A stretch of DNA of 28,435 nucleotides from Chara braunii (taxonomy: Eukaryota; Streptophyta; Charophyceae; Charales; Characeae): assembly GCA_003427395.1 (NCBI GenBank), contig BFEA01000280.1, positions 765,454 through 793,888 on the forward strand, written 5' to 3'. A program made the position numbers and the translations under genes. Under the pieces are notes generated by a model. The model saw nothing but the letters and a program-made list of their open reading frames with translations. It had not been told where the DNA came from and searched no databases. Below are positions 1 through 9,475 of this stretch, piece after piece (positions within the stretch are counted from its first letter, which is position 1; every line of letters begins with the position of its first letter).

Positions 1-141
1 TTTGTTGTCCTCTTCTCTCTCTCTGCCTACGGTTTACCGGGCAGTTCTATTTGTGACGATATATATATATATATATACACAGCCCCTCGTTTGTTGTCCT
101 CTTCTCCCTCTCTGCCTACGGTTTACCGGGCAGTTCTATTT
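1..141. repeat. Tandem duplication, 89-bp period, with TA microsatellite
   Basis: A 52-bp sequence beginning TTTGTTGTCC and ending GCAGTTCTATTT occurs at 1-52 and again at 90-141, with one visible mismatch in the TC-rich part. The copies are separated by a (TA)n tract at about 58-77, and another short AT run follows the second copy. No coding function is apparent; the open frame over it is low complexity. Confidence 0.8.
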
Positions 142-210
142 ATATATATTAAAAATATTAAGAGTCATATTCTCAATTCACATTAAGTGTGTGTGGCCTC
201 AGACTAAAAT

Positions 211-558
211 CATTCATCTTAGAAACAATGCTCAACGCCTCATCTCAATATTAAGAAAGCAGAGTACTCTGGGTAATTCATCTTAGAAACAATGCCCAAG
301 CTTGTTCATAAATCATCCAGAAACAAACAACGGTCAGACCATTTCTCTTAGAAACAATGCGTGACCCTAAAATTTCAAGCAGTCAAACCGTAAAGAAAAA
401 ACAACGAGACCATTCATCTTAGAACCAATGCCTCGTTGTGGATAAAACAAGTCAAACAAACAAAACAACCAAGCCATTCATCTTAGAAACGATGCTTGGT
501 TTTTCAGAAAAAAAAAAAAAAAAACAAGCGATCAGGCCATTCATCTTAGAAGCAATAT
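211..558. repeat. Array of six hairpin units with a conserved loop and variable stems
   Basis: The core ATTCATCTTAGAAACAATG, or a close variant, starts one base after 211, 275, 340, 411, 475 and 538, so spacing is 63-71 bp. The core carries its own CATT/AATG pairing around a 12-nt loop. In several units the flanks also pair, with a different sequence each time: ACAACGAG with CTCGTTGT around unit 4, AACCAAG with CTTGGTT around unit 5, and GGTCA with TGACC around unit 3. Units 2 and 6 have 4-bp flank pairings and unit 1 has none obvious. Most units are preceded by A-rich AAACAA-type sequence. It could be a small-RNA array, a structured satellite or a foldback repeat; I do not recognise the family. 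Confidence 0.7.
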
Positions 559-1222
559 CTGACCCTTTAAGACCCAACAAAATTCAAGCAGAACTGCCTT
601 CCTCCCACCTTAACCCAGTTTATCCCTATTGGTCTGAATTCAAACAACAGAAATAATAGATGATTTTCACACATGCATTCCCTTGACTTAATTTGATTAA
701 ATCCTGAACAAGAAACAAAAGTTCATTGGGCGCATGCATACATAGCAAATAAAAATAGAGGGTTGTACTCATATGGGTTTAGTGGGTTCATACATGGATA
801 AGATTTGTTATACCTAACAATTTTTTGCCTCCAGAACTTCGCCTAGGTTCCGACAGAGCTCCCACAATCGATAGGTAGACCTCCCACAAGGTCTTGATGC
901 GGTGCTAGGGTTTCCAATTCCTCCCGCCGCCTTCCTCTCGTAACCAGTAGACTAGACTGAGAGTAAGAAGGACAGAAGGAGGAAAGTCAGACTCTCTAGA
1001 TACAAGAAGGGGACAAACTCAGCAAGCATGCGAGGGCCTTGAAATATGGATGCGCATGAGGGCCCCGCAATGGTGGCCAATTGCGCAGTAGAGCGACCAA
1101 ACAGTGGCTAGAATGTAGAGTAAGCGGCACTCTGGCAAACCTTTGCAGAGTTTGATCACACCTCAAGTCACCACGTCTTCACCTCCAATCAAACTGCAGC
1201 TACGCAGCCTAGAAAGGTTGCG
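559..1222. other. Non-coding stretch, nothing recognised
   Basis: AT-rich sequence becoming more GC-balanced after 840. I see no open frame with coding character, no RNA gene and no clear repeat. Confidence 0.5.
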
Positions 1223-1256
1223 TTCGAATAGAGCACGCCCTTCCGCTCTAATCGAA
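1223..1256. repeat. Inverted repeat, 12-bp arms
   Basis: TTCGAATAGAGC (1223-1234) and GCTCTAATCGAA (1245-1256) pair with one mismatch around a 10-nt loop. It may be a structured repeat or part of a decayed element. Confidence 0.6.
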
Positions 1257-1530
1257 TGTGGGCCTTAACATCCCCCCACAGACTAAGTGATCACAACAAC
1301 TTGGGTTGGGAACAAAATACCGAGTTGGAGAAAAAAAAAGAGTGGGCAGCAACGCTTCTCGAACTTAGCAACCACATGCCTAGTCGCCTGCAGCCTCCGA
1401 CCGGAAACAGGACTCAGAAGCACCAACAACTCCAAACCACAACAACGTAGTAACTCGGCGGCCTTGCGATCGCAACCATCTGGGTCCGCGACAATACTAC
1501 TGCCACCGAAAATCACTAGATCTTGCGGCA

Positions 1531-1597
1531 ACAACCTGTTGTTGTCAAAAGAAATGACAACATCTCACAGCAGCACCCGCTGCTGTTGAAAACAACA
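1531..1597. repeat. Cluster of short overlapping hairpins
   Basis: Consecutive inverted repeats are ACAAC/GTTGT at 1531-1542, TGTTGTC/GACAACA at 1540-1562 (9-nt loop), ACAGCAGC/GCTGCTGT at 1567-1586 (4-nt loop), then GTTG/CAAC at about 1585-1596. The surrounding DNA is rich in CAA and CAG triplets, which makes short pairings easier, so part of this could be compositional. The 8-bp stem with a tight loop is the strongest. Confidence 0.5.
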
Positions 1598-1599
1598 AC

Positions 1600-3220
1600 T
1601 TGAGTGGCACCTCGAAGCAGTTACAATCGCCGTTAAGAGTGTGAATCAACAACATCAGTAGAAAGACCTTGATGACGAACAGCAGAAGGATTACATAACA
1701 GATACGAAGGTCAACACCTTGATGAAGAGCACACCAATTATCATCAGCATGAGTCCCTCAAAGGCGAACACTATCATGATGGCGAGCATTAAGTCATGCA
1801 CCACGAACGTGCCAGAATGAGACAGAATCTTTTGCAAGAACATGGAAAAATATGCTGCCACTTTTGAGAATGGGTCTTCCACTGGAACGTTGAAAAACAC
1901 AGGCTGGGGATGGTGACCATGAGCTCGAACTAGCAGGGGTGATGGCCATGGGAATCAATGGTCAAGAGATGATTGCAAATGGACGAGCAATACCTGGTAA
2001 GGTAACGACCATCGTATGAACAACGATTGTAACAGGCTTCCATGCGAATAGCTCCTCCGGGAAGATCAGAACGATGACGATCATCGTGACCATGAGTGGA
2101 ACTGTGCGACTATGGGCCTTACTCCCCTACTCGACAAATGTGCAAAATGAGGATGAATCTTCCGCTAGAACATACAAAGATACATCGTGACAGACCAATG
2201 CATTGAAAAGAAATCCCAGTGTGAGTATGGACTAAGGAGCTGTCAGATGCAAATGTCGTCGTGCGAGCGAGAGGGAGAGAGAGTTTTCCATCCATAGGAT
2301 GAACAAAATCGGAATGAATCTTCTGATAGAACATCGAAATATACATCGCTTTCCAGCCCGTATTCACTAACACCCCGCGCGCAGCTGCCAATGCCCGTAC
2401 CGACCTAACCGCTAGTCTAATGCAAAAACGAACACCGCTATCACGCTCGCCCCGCCCCAAAACCTCGAGTTCAAGTTTTACTTCGCCGGATTCCGTTAAG
2501 GAACGGGCGAGTTATGGCTTCCTCCCCTTTACCATGTTCGCCTTCGTCATCTTCGTCATCCGCGCCGTACGTTCTTCTTCGTTGTCGTCATTGCCGGCTC
2601 CAGTTCACAACGCATGGTCACACACCCGTGTCTAATCTGTCAACAACTCCAGCTATCCTGCGGGAACTTCGGATGGAACCAGCTACTAGACAGTTCTATT
2701 AGTCTTTCGCCCCTATATCCAGGTCCGATGAACTACTTGTGCACAACATCGCTGCAGCCCCCGGCCACAGTGCCCCTGGCTCGCTCTACTTAGGCATAGT
2801 ACACCATCTTTTGGGTCCCAGCAGCATACTCACACTCGAGCCTCTCACAACAGGTCGTGGTTGGCAGGAGGTGCACCCACAAAGGGTTTCTTCCGCCTCA
2901 TGGCCAAGCACCCCCACTGACTCACATGCACGTTGACCTCCTCGGTTCGTGTTTCGAGACGGTCGAGGAATTTCGCCATCCTCTTGAACACGCACAGATC
3001 CCAACGGGCCCACCAAAAATTGTTTGTTCGAGGTCCTCGGGTTTTGAGACGGCCACCCGTGGAGGAATTTCAATTGCCTCCCATTGCAATGCTGGTCACA
3101 ACAGCCCATGCTGGCAAGTACCCCACGTCCAGCCAGAAGGGTGGCGGCCTTGAGATACCAGCACTAAACTAACTTGCCGCAAGTAATGCAAATTATTTTA
3201 TCGTGTTCATCTGATCGCAG
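1600..3220. other. Non-coding stretch with weak diverged repeats
   Basis: No gene is supported. A diverged motif of about 35 bp (GAATCTTCNGNTAGAACAT followed by an A/T-rich end) occurs at about 1825, 2155 and 2316. A second imperfect pair containing TTTCGAGACGG or TTTTGAGACGG and GAGGAATTTC lies at about 2943-2980 and 3036-3080. The open frames covering the first set are probably chance frames over repeats. Confidence 0.45.
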
Positions 3221-3221
3221 C

Positions 3222-3291
3222 TGGTTTCAAACTTGGGTCTATATTTCCGCAGTTCATCAGTGTACCAATTGAGGTAGGCCGGTTGATATCA
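3222..3291 (-). repeat. tRNA-like SINE head (degenerate)
   Basis: On the minus strand, TACCTCAATTGGTA resembles the D-arm/A box of a tRNA and AGTTTGAAACC, about 35 nt downstream, resembles the T-arm/B box (GGTTCGAATCC). The D stem does not pair properly and no complete cloverleaf forms, so this is better read as a decayed tRNA-derived retroposon head than a tRNA gene. Its 3' end is not obvious. Confidence 0.4.
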
Positions 3292-3348
3292 CGACCGATT
3301 CCAATATCAGCACCAGGCCGTCCCGTCTCAAAAATGAGACTCTAAACT

Positions 3349-3412
3349 TAATAAAAATAACTAGAGTAAATAATAAATAAATAAAAAATAAAAAATAAAA
3401 ATAAATAAAAAA
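3349..3412 (+). repeat. AATAAA-rich simple repeat, possible retroposon tail
   Basis: Irregular runs of AATAAA and AAAAATAAA fill this segment. A short GTCTC/GAGAC hairpin lies just upstream (about 3326-3340). It could be the tail of a plus-strand retroposon or plain simple sequence. Confidence 0.5.
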
Positions 3413-3953
3413 CGTAGTGGAACTGTAAAGGGAACGGGGGAAGGACCGCGACACCTCCTTTGCCCCAAGGTGAAAGTCTGATGTCTTAACTAATAGTGCT
3501 AGGCCCAAGGCTGGGTTTAGCACTAGTGCACACTTATATAAACGGTTGTCGCGCAACGCGTGGCCTACTGAAACACTCCAAGGCCACACCTCCACGTGTT
3601 GGTTGCATCCACGCTCGCCAAACTCCCGCACTTACCGCGCGGAGGCCCGATCCGTGCCTTTACTCCACCACTCACGTCGTTCACCACACAAAAGCCGCAC
3701 TGCCGTCAAAGCCGACCTCTACACGAGCGCACGCGCATCACGGTCAAATGTACCAACCAAGGAAAATATCACTTAGTCCTCTCTTAATCAAAGATAGAAG
3801 AACTAACCGACAAGTGTGCCCGCTCGTAATATCAATAAAAGAAATTACGCGCGCCATGAAACTGCGCGACCACACACGCCCTACTTTTCTTTTGAGCACT
3901 CAGTGGGTCACAAAAGAAAACAAGTCGCGGCTCATATAGCACACCCAACTTTC
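3413..3953. other. Non-coding flank of the truncated retroelement
   Basis: No RNase H remainder, integrase or LTR could be recognised here, although full Ty3/gypsy elements would carry them downstream of RT, which is leftward for this minus-strand copy. The open frames are short and show no family signature. Confidence 0.4.
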
Positions 3954-4985
3954 TTACCCAATTTTCAAATCAGGACTTTTTTTTCTGTCACTTGCAAAGA
4001 CGAGGGCGGATACCCTTATAAGAGTATTCGCACTGACAACCCCAATCCCATACTGGCTCGCATCCGTAATGACTACGAATGTGAGTTTGGAATCTGCAAT
4101 GCAGAGTACAACATAACTTACCGAGGCCTCTTTCAAGGCTTGAAAAGAGGTCTCACATGTTGCATCCCGCGTGTAAGATACGTTCTTGCTTGTTAGTTTG
4201 GACAACGGGCAAGGAACAACAGAAAATCGGGGCATGAACTTCTGATAGTATGATGCAAGACTAAGGAAAGAACGCAATTCGCAGAAGTTCGAGGGTGGAG
4301 GCCACTTGCGTATGACCTCAACCTTAGTTGCCTCAGGCTCAAGGCCTGCAACAGACAACCGGTGCCCAAGATAGATGCCGATGTCCATCCCAAACTCATA
4401 TTTCTCTAAGTTGAGATGGAGTTGCGTTTTTTTTAGGATGGTGAACACTTTCTCAAGGTGCTTCATATGTTCCTCAATCGATTTGCTGAAAATCAGAATG
4501 TCATCAAGATACACAACCACAAACCGACCAATCTGCTTGCGGAAGACCTTGTCCATAAGACTTTGAAAGGTGGTCGGTGCGTTCGTGAGACCGAAGGGCA
4601 TTACGGTGAATTCGTAAAGCCCGTCTCGGGTCTTGAACGCAGTCTTGTGCTGGTCCGCATGATCGACTTCAATCTGGTGGTACCCAGACTTGAGATCGAT
4701 CTTGTAGAAGACCTTGCACCCACCTGTAGCATCAAGCAAATCATCTATGTGTGGCAATGGGTATGCATTCTTCTTTGTGATGCAGCTTAGACCACGATAA
4801 TCAATACACATACAAAGTTTGCCTCCTTTCTTTGGGACAAACAAAACAGGTGCACCGAGTTCAGATTTGCTAGGCTTAATCCATCCCTTGTCGATCATCT
4901 CATCGATCCGTTTTAGGAGTTCCTCCAACTTGCCGGATCCCATACGGTATACACAGCACTTTGGAGGAACGATGCCTTCGACCAA
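3954..4985 (-). pseudogene. Reverse transcriptase with truncated RNase H
   Basis: This is an RNA-templated DNA polymerase of the Ty3/gypsy type. Visible blocks, by residue, are LGAPVLFVPKKGG (43-55), IDYRG (61-65), KIDLKSGYHQ (95-104, first catalytic Asp at 97), MPFGLTNAPTTFQ (129-141) and VYLDDILIF (158-166, YLDD at 159-162). The thumb and connection follow, with YLGH at 205-208 and LRSFLSLASYYQKF at 237-250. RNase H begins with VVITDASQYGIG (Asp 308), then sequence identity is lost and the frame stops at 3954. The polymerase domain is intact over its motifs, but the upstream frame is broken and the rest of RNase H plus integrase are missing. Confidence 0.92.
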
Positions 4986-5823
4986 CGCAATCGTGTGTCA
5001 GACCGATCGCGTGGGGACTCCACGGGGTTCGACCAAAACTTTCGGAATCGGTCGAGTGAGCTTTGGATGCTTGTTGGGATCGGCGGGGGTGGGGGATAAG
5101 AAAAAGGATCACCTAGATCAGGTCGCAAGTTATTAGTGAAGACAACCGAATTTGAAGCATGTGTAGGGATAGAAGTAGATTTATCATGCACAGTAGAATT
5201 ATTACTGACCGCAAAAGTAGAAGGTACATGAGTAGGACAAACAAAGGCAACATACAATTGTTCATCCTCCTTATGCCTGTACCACTTCTTGCAGATCTGC
5301 ATGACATTAAAAAAAGTCACAAGGGAGTCGAGCTTCTCATCCAAGAGGACAAAACGCTCATTCCCTTGTGCATCTTTGACCATGAAAATCGGTTCCTTCC
5401 ACTTGGTCCATTCATATTGGGACTGCAACCAGCCCAACCCGAGGACTGCGTCGAAGGGCACTTGTCAAGGACATAGAAGTTCAATGCGTGTGTGATAGTC
5501 TTCTCTTTATCAAAGGTAGTGCACACACCTTTGACTGCATGCGTGGATGAGACAACCTCTTTGTTGCCTACTTGAGTACGACAAAGGCTCTGCAAAACCA
5601 CTTGCTTCATCCCCAAGCCCACTTTGGGTATCCCGTGCGGTGACATGAAATTAGTCGTGGCACCACAATCAATCAAGACACAGAGATAGCGGTGGTTAAT
5701 GAGAAGTTTGAAGAATATCAACTTCGCTATCCCTTGAACACGCTGTTGTTTCATCTCAGCCCAATGCTCTGGGTGATAGTGAAAGCCGACCTTCTTTGAT
5801 TCCTCCCAATGCTCAACATACAA
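4913..5823 (-). pseudogene. Retropepsin-type aspartic protease, frameshifted
   Basis: The element protease would cleave Gag-Pol into mature proteins. The first piece (5823-5317) contains CVLIDCGATTNFMS, the catalytic loop, where the usual D-S/T-G triad reads D-C-G. A one-base deletion near 5460 moves the frame; the second piece (5461-4913) starts with PFDAVLGLGWL, the second conserved protease motif (usually FDVILGMDWL-like), then a proline-rich linker of about 100 residues. Another one-base loss near 4990 is needed to enter the RT frame. It sits between the nucleocapsid and RT, as in other Ty3/gypsy elements. The fold assignment is confident; activity is excluded. Confidence 0.8.
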
Positions 5824-5939
5824 AACATGACATTCATTAGCCTTCGAATCAGCAAAAGATGGGACTTCAAGGGAGGACTGCTGGTCCGTGACATGTTCCT
5901 TTGGAGAACTATCACTGACTGATTCAGACTCCCTTGTTG

Positions 5940-6388
5940 TAAAGTGTGTTGATGAACCCTCTATAGCGGATTCAAGTTTCGCTGCATCCTAAAGCATCCT
6001 TGGACCTTATGATTAGTTTTCGGCAATGCAGGTAACCTCCTTTCTTTAATCTAACCTTCCATACAGCCTCACTGATCCGGAGGTCCACCCAAGGTTTAGT
6101 ACTTGCATCCTCCGGATTGGCTGGGATTTTGGCTCCCTTAGGGAGTGCGACGAAGTTCCTTACTGAGTTCCCGTTTTGGTTTCCCTTAGCATGGGCAGTC
6201 TTTTTTGAAGGCACCAAATTTTTCATCTTCGTTATTGATCTCGGATTCTTGGGTGAAAAAGTAGGTTGTATCAGCGTCCTGTTCTTGGTCGTCACCAAGA
6301 GTGGGGTCATCTGCTTCAGCCTCCTCTTCGACCTCCAACAAATCAAGCGCACCAAGACGATTGCTGCCACGAAACCGTCCGTGGACAA
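5940..6388 (-). pseudogene. gag C-terminus with damaged CCHC zinc knuckle
   Basis: This is the continuation of gag in the next frame, with basic residues then a nucleocapsid-like motif. Reading YLHC, then one base later NHKVQGC, gives the C-X2-C-X4-H-X4-C pattern with the first Cys replaced by Tyr and a one-base deletion inside the finger near 6010. Nucleocapsid knuckles normally bind element RNA; this one should not fold. It lies between the gag core and protease, as expected. Confidence 0.6.
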
Positions 6389-7637
6389 AGTTTTTTTTGC
6401 TTCTGGATGTGGTAAGGAGGGCTCGTGCCTCGAGGCTGACTACAACTTTCAAGAAAAACCAGTCAGTGTAACCAAGGAAATCCCTGCCTAGGCGATTGGT
6501 GAAAGTGGTGGGAACCGTACATTTGACAACATCCAAGCATGATTGCGCTGTCAGTTCCAATCCTGGTGTCGCAAAGAGTTTGCTGACATGCAACTGCAAT
6601 TTGTGCAATGTGCCCTGCCACATGTTGCGCTTAAGATCGCCGAGTTGGATCCTTACGCTAGCTGCAGCATGTGGGTCCTTGTACTGCTCAGCCAGTATCT
6701 CTTCGAGAGCGGCAGCCGGGGTGACTTTAAGCCACTCCGTTAGACCGATCTTTGGATGGCCAACTTACGTAGCTTGGACTTCTAGGAAGCCCCTTCTGAC
6801 AGCCTCGATGTTCATCCCGAGGATCAAAGACTGGCTCACTCTTGGAGTGCCGTGTACCTCAAAGTAAGCTCTCATGGAGGTGATCCAAGACTCAACATCT
6901 TCCTTGCCATCATATATGGACGGTATCATCACCGCCTTTCTGTCCATATATGGACTGCTATTGCTGGGACTTGCCATTGTGTCCAATCTCAGGGCTGCAG
7001 CAGTTGCAGAATTTCTTGCGCTGTCGCTTGTAGCGGCAACAAAATTTGCACTTGTTGCAGGTCCTGAAAGGTTTGCCACCAAACTCAACGAAGAAGAATA
7101 AGAAGAGGAAGAAGGATGGAGAGGTGCAAAGGTAGAACGGTTAGCAACAAGAGGTAGGGGAAGAGAGCTCTCATGGAGCTTGAGATTTGGGGCCTGATGC
7201 ATGATTGCCATCTGTTGTATCTGATCCTGATGCTCCTTGGCCATATCTGCCATTTGAGTAAGCAACTGACTCATTTCGTCGAGTAGTTGGGACTTTATAC
7301 TCGAAAGTTCGCTGAACAAAAGCTAATCTACGAGGGCACGTATGTACTTGACCAGATCTTTCTTAACATCTACATCAGTCATAGTTGAGACTGTTTTGAA
7401 AATTGTCTCAAGACCTTCAGCGGCTGCTTTCCCCTTACCCTCTTCCTTCTCCTCCTTGGCCATTTCCTTCTGATAGAGGGCCTGGTACAACGATTTATCC
7501 TCGTCATCCACTGTGAAAGGCCTTCCATGATTCAGACCCCAAATTTGGATCTCAGGGTCAGATGCCCAGGCCAAAAAAAGGCCGAGTTCGTCAAACTCAG
7601 AAAAGTCACAATCGGGTATCTCAGCAGTCTGGTCCAA
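6186..7637 (-). pseudogene. gag of the truncated Ty3/gypsy element
   Basis: This would be the capsid/nucleocapsid precursor that packages element RNA. One reading frame runs from 7637 to 6186 with two in-frame stops (TAG at 7323-7325, TAA at 6765-6767), giving about 480 codons. The piece before the first stop has an acidic and lysine-rich N-terminal part (MDQTAEIPDCDFSEFDELGL). The middle piece has a gag-core-like stretch, YDGKEDVESWITSMRAYFEV, followed by a SQSLILGMNIE motif. The third piece ends in an acidic tail with EVEEEAEADD. After about 6190 the frame shifts by one and continues toward a nucleocapsid motif. Function is inferred from position upstream of protease and RT and from the gag-core resemblance; two stops rule out a working product. 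Confidence 0.7.
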
Positions 7638-7649
7638 CAGGCACCCAGC

Positions 7650-7910
7650 AGACAGTCACGTCTCAGGGACAAGAGTCATGTCTCATAATAGAAGCCATTC
7701 AGAAGAGTCACATTCCACGAGCGAAAAGGCAGATTCACCAAGCAAGAGTCATGTCTCAAGACAGGAGTCACGTTTCTTAATGAAAAGTCATATTGAAGAG
7801 ACACATCCCACGAGTAAAAGGTAGTATCACAGGCAAAAGTCGTGACCCACAGGCAAGAGACACTGTCCACAGTCAAAAGTCATGTTCACAAGTGAAAAGT
7901 CATGACCCAA
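7650..7910. repeat. Degenerate 20-bp minisatellite
   Basis: A motif near AAGAGTCATGTCTCA recurs with AGTCA-type cores at 7654, 7674, 7706, 7747, 7766, 7786, 7838, 7858, 7878 and 7898, mostly 19-20 bp apart or at multiples with lost copies. It starts just beyond the 5' end of the decayed gag and may lie in the old leader of that element. Confidence 0.7.
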
Positions 7911-8600
7911 GGGCCCAAGCAACAGCAGTCCAATGAAAATTCGGGAAGGTTCCAGGCCTTGGCATTCAGTAGCAGACAGGCCGTGGGGATGTGGTACCGG
8001 AACCAGACAGGACCCAAGAAATAGAGGCTGGCACGAGTTGAAGTGCAAACCAAGACTACAAAAGGACTGGCCAGCCTCACATTCAAGGAGATTGTGGAAG
8101 TGCTGGTGCACTTGTGCGCTGAAGTGAGGAGCAGAGCGCTGAGGCCAGAGTGCTGCGCTAAGTGAGGGAGAGAGAGGAAGATAGCGCTGGCAGGGAGAAG
8201 TCAGCCATAGCTGCGCCAGTGCAGAAGTGTTAGTAATAGTTGTTAGTAGTAGACTCCGGAGGGGTTAGTAGAGTTGACAGTGGGTGTATCCAGAGTAGAT
8301 TCTTGAGTAGAAGTTAGTGAGTGTGCGTGCATGTAGTGAGAGAAGATACAACAAGGACATAGCTAGAGAGAAGATGTTACATACTTCAATGAGTATGGGC
8401 AGAACCAAAGATCAACCAATGTAGGATGAGCATATATGCAGCGGAAGTCTGATAAACGGACTGACTCACATAGATATCACTCCACACACATACAATCGTG
8501 AGATGGTGGGGTCTGAGCCATACATGGACGATGCTCAGCCCCGTACACACATACACAGATGAAGGTGGGAGGAGAGACGAAGGAGGTGGGAGATGTAGAT
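7911..8600. other. Non-coding stretch, nothing recognised
   Basis: Purine-rich sequence with many GAG and GTAG triplets (about 8110-8360). It could be retroelement leader sequence, but no LTR boundary or primer-binding site is visible. Confidence 0.4.
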
Positions 8601-8610
8601 AGCACCAAAT

Positions 8611-8703
8611 GTCACCGAGATAGAAACCAGTAGGTCACCGATATGGTAATCCAAAATGTCATCGAACAAGATCAAAATGTCGAGGACAATAAGTCACCAA
8701 TGT
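8611..8703. repeat. Short GTCACCGA-type tandem repeat
   Basis: GTCACCGA or diverged forms start at about 8611, 8634, 8658, 8679 and 8693, spaced 14-24 bp. The open frame over it shows no known domain. Confidence 0.5.
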
Positions 8704-8860
8704 CGGAGATACCGAGTCCTTATGTAACCGGTGTCAAATCTGTGATGCCGCCGAGTATCATCCCCAACAATCTCCAAGTCTCGAATCCGGTAAGTACCAC
8801 AGCCTCTCACCACCGAAGTCCAACTCTGATCTCTGTCCAACTAGTATAAGTCTCCAATCT

Positions 8861-8951
8861 GAAGAAGAAGAAGAAGAAGAAGAAGAAGAAGAAGATGATG
8901 AAGAAGAAGAAGATGGAGTCTAAAGAGAAGAAGAAGAAGAAGAAGAAGAAG
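8861..8951 (+). repeat. GAA trinucleotide microsatellite
   Basis: (GAA)n with a few GAT interruptions and a non-repetitive island around 8915-8925. Frames through it encode Lys/Glu homopolymers and are not genes. Confidence 0.95.
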
Positions 8952-9165
8952 GGAGCCGAGGAGGAGAGAGAGAGAGAGGGGACTGGCGATGGGAGGGAGG
9001 AGAGAAACCTCCGACTCCCGATACCTCAGGCGGCTATGGCCGCCGATACGCCCAGTCGCCGCTGCTGCTGCTCCGCTTGCTGCTGCTGAGCTAACGCTGC
9101 GCTGCGCTGCTCCTCGTGCTCCTGCGCTAAACATAGCACCAGCGCTGATTCGCGCCGTACCATAC

Positions 9166-9475
9166 CCCACCGTTAGAGTGCCGGTGGGTCGATAGCCTCA
9201 ATGAGGCTGGACCGGTACTTTTGTACCGGTGGGGCAGAGGCCGGCCTCAATGCTGCGAGGCCTGGCCGTGCCCTGAACCGTCAAGATGGACGGTTCAGCC
9301 CCAACCGGCGGGCGGCAGCCTCAAGAGCGCCGCCAGGCCCAAACGGTAATGTCGTTTGGGCCTGCCCGTCGGGTCTGGTCCAAGGTAAGGCCTTTACGGC
9401 CTGTAGTACCCCCAAGGTCGGGCCTTTAGGCCCTACTGTGTCCCTCTAACCCTAAGTCGGGTCCGATAGGACCCG
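9166..9475. repeat. Dense array of ten unlike, mostly perfect hairpins
   Basis: Successive inverted repeats (arm length, loop): 9166-9188 (7, 9 nt); 9194-9208 (6, 3 nt); 9211-9230 ACCGGTAC/GTACCGGT (8, 4 nt); 9239-9267 (10 with one bulge, 8 nt); 9273-9298 CTGAACCGTC/GACGGTTCAG (10, 6 nt); 9311-9334 (6, 12 nt); 9334-9364 CAGGCCCAAACG/CGTTTGGGCCTG (12, 7 nt); 9388-9402 (5, 5 nt); 9420-9433 GGGCCT/AGGCCC (6, 2 nt); 9458-9475 CGGGTCC/GGACCCG (7, 4 nt). Spacers are 0-24 nt. Stems are different sequences, so this is not one repeat copied many times. The region is GC-rich and without a convincing gene. I do not recognise the family. Confidence 0.8.

Larger units (their letters stand above)
3954..7637 (-). 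mobile_element. Decayed Ty3/gypsy retrotransposon, gag to early RNase H
   Basis: Gag, protease, reverse transcriptase and the start of RNase H occur in Ty3/gypsy order on the minus strand, broken by at least two in-frame stops in gag and single-base frameshifts at the zinc knuckle, inside protease and before RT. The element ends soon after the first RNase H aspartate; no integrase and no LTR pair were found. RT block sequences differ clearly from those of the second element in this window, so it belongs to another lineage. It is an inactive relic. Confidence 0.85.

Noticed and set aside
211-558. CRISPR-like spacing of a 21-bp repeat
   Set aside because: Repeats diverge from one another, spacers contain unit-specific arms that pair with each other, the context is eukaryotic, and no cas-like gene is present.
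8841-9170. Open frame of 109 codons on the minus strand
   Set aside because: Half is the GAA microsatellite read as Leu; the rest overlaps GC-rich sequence with no domain.
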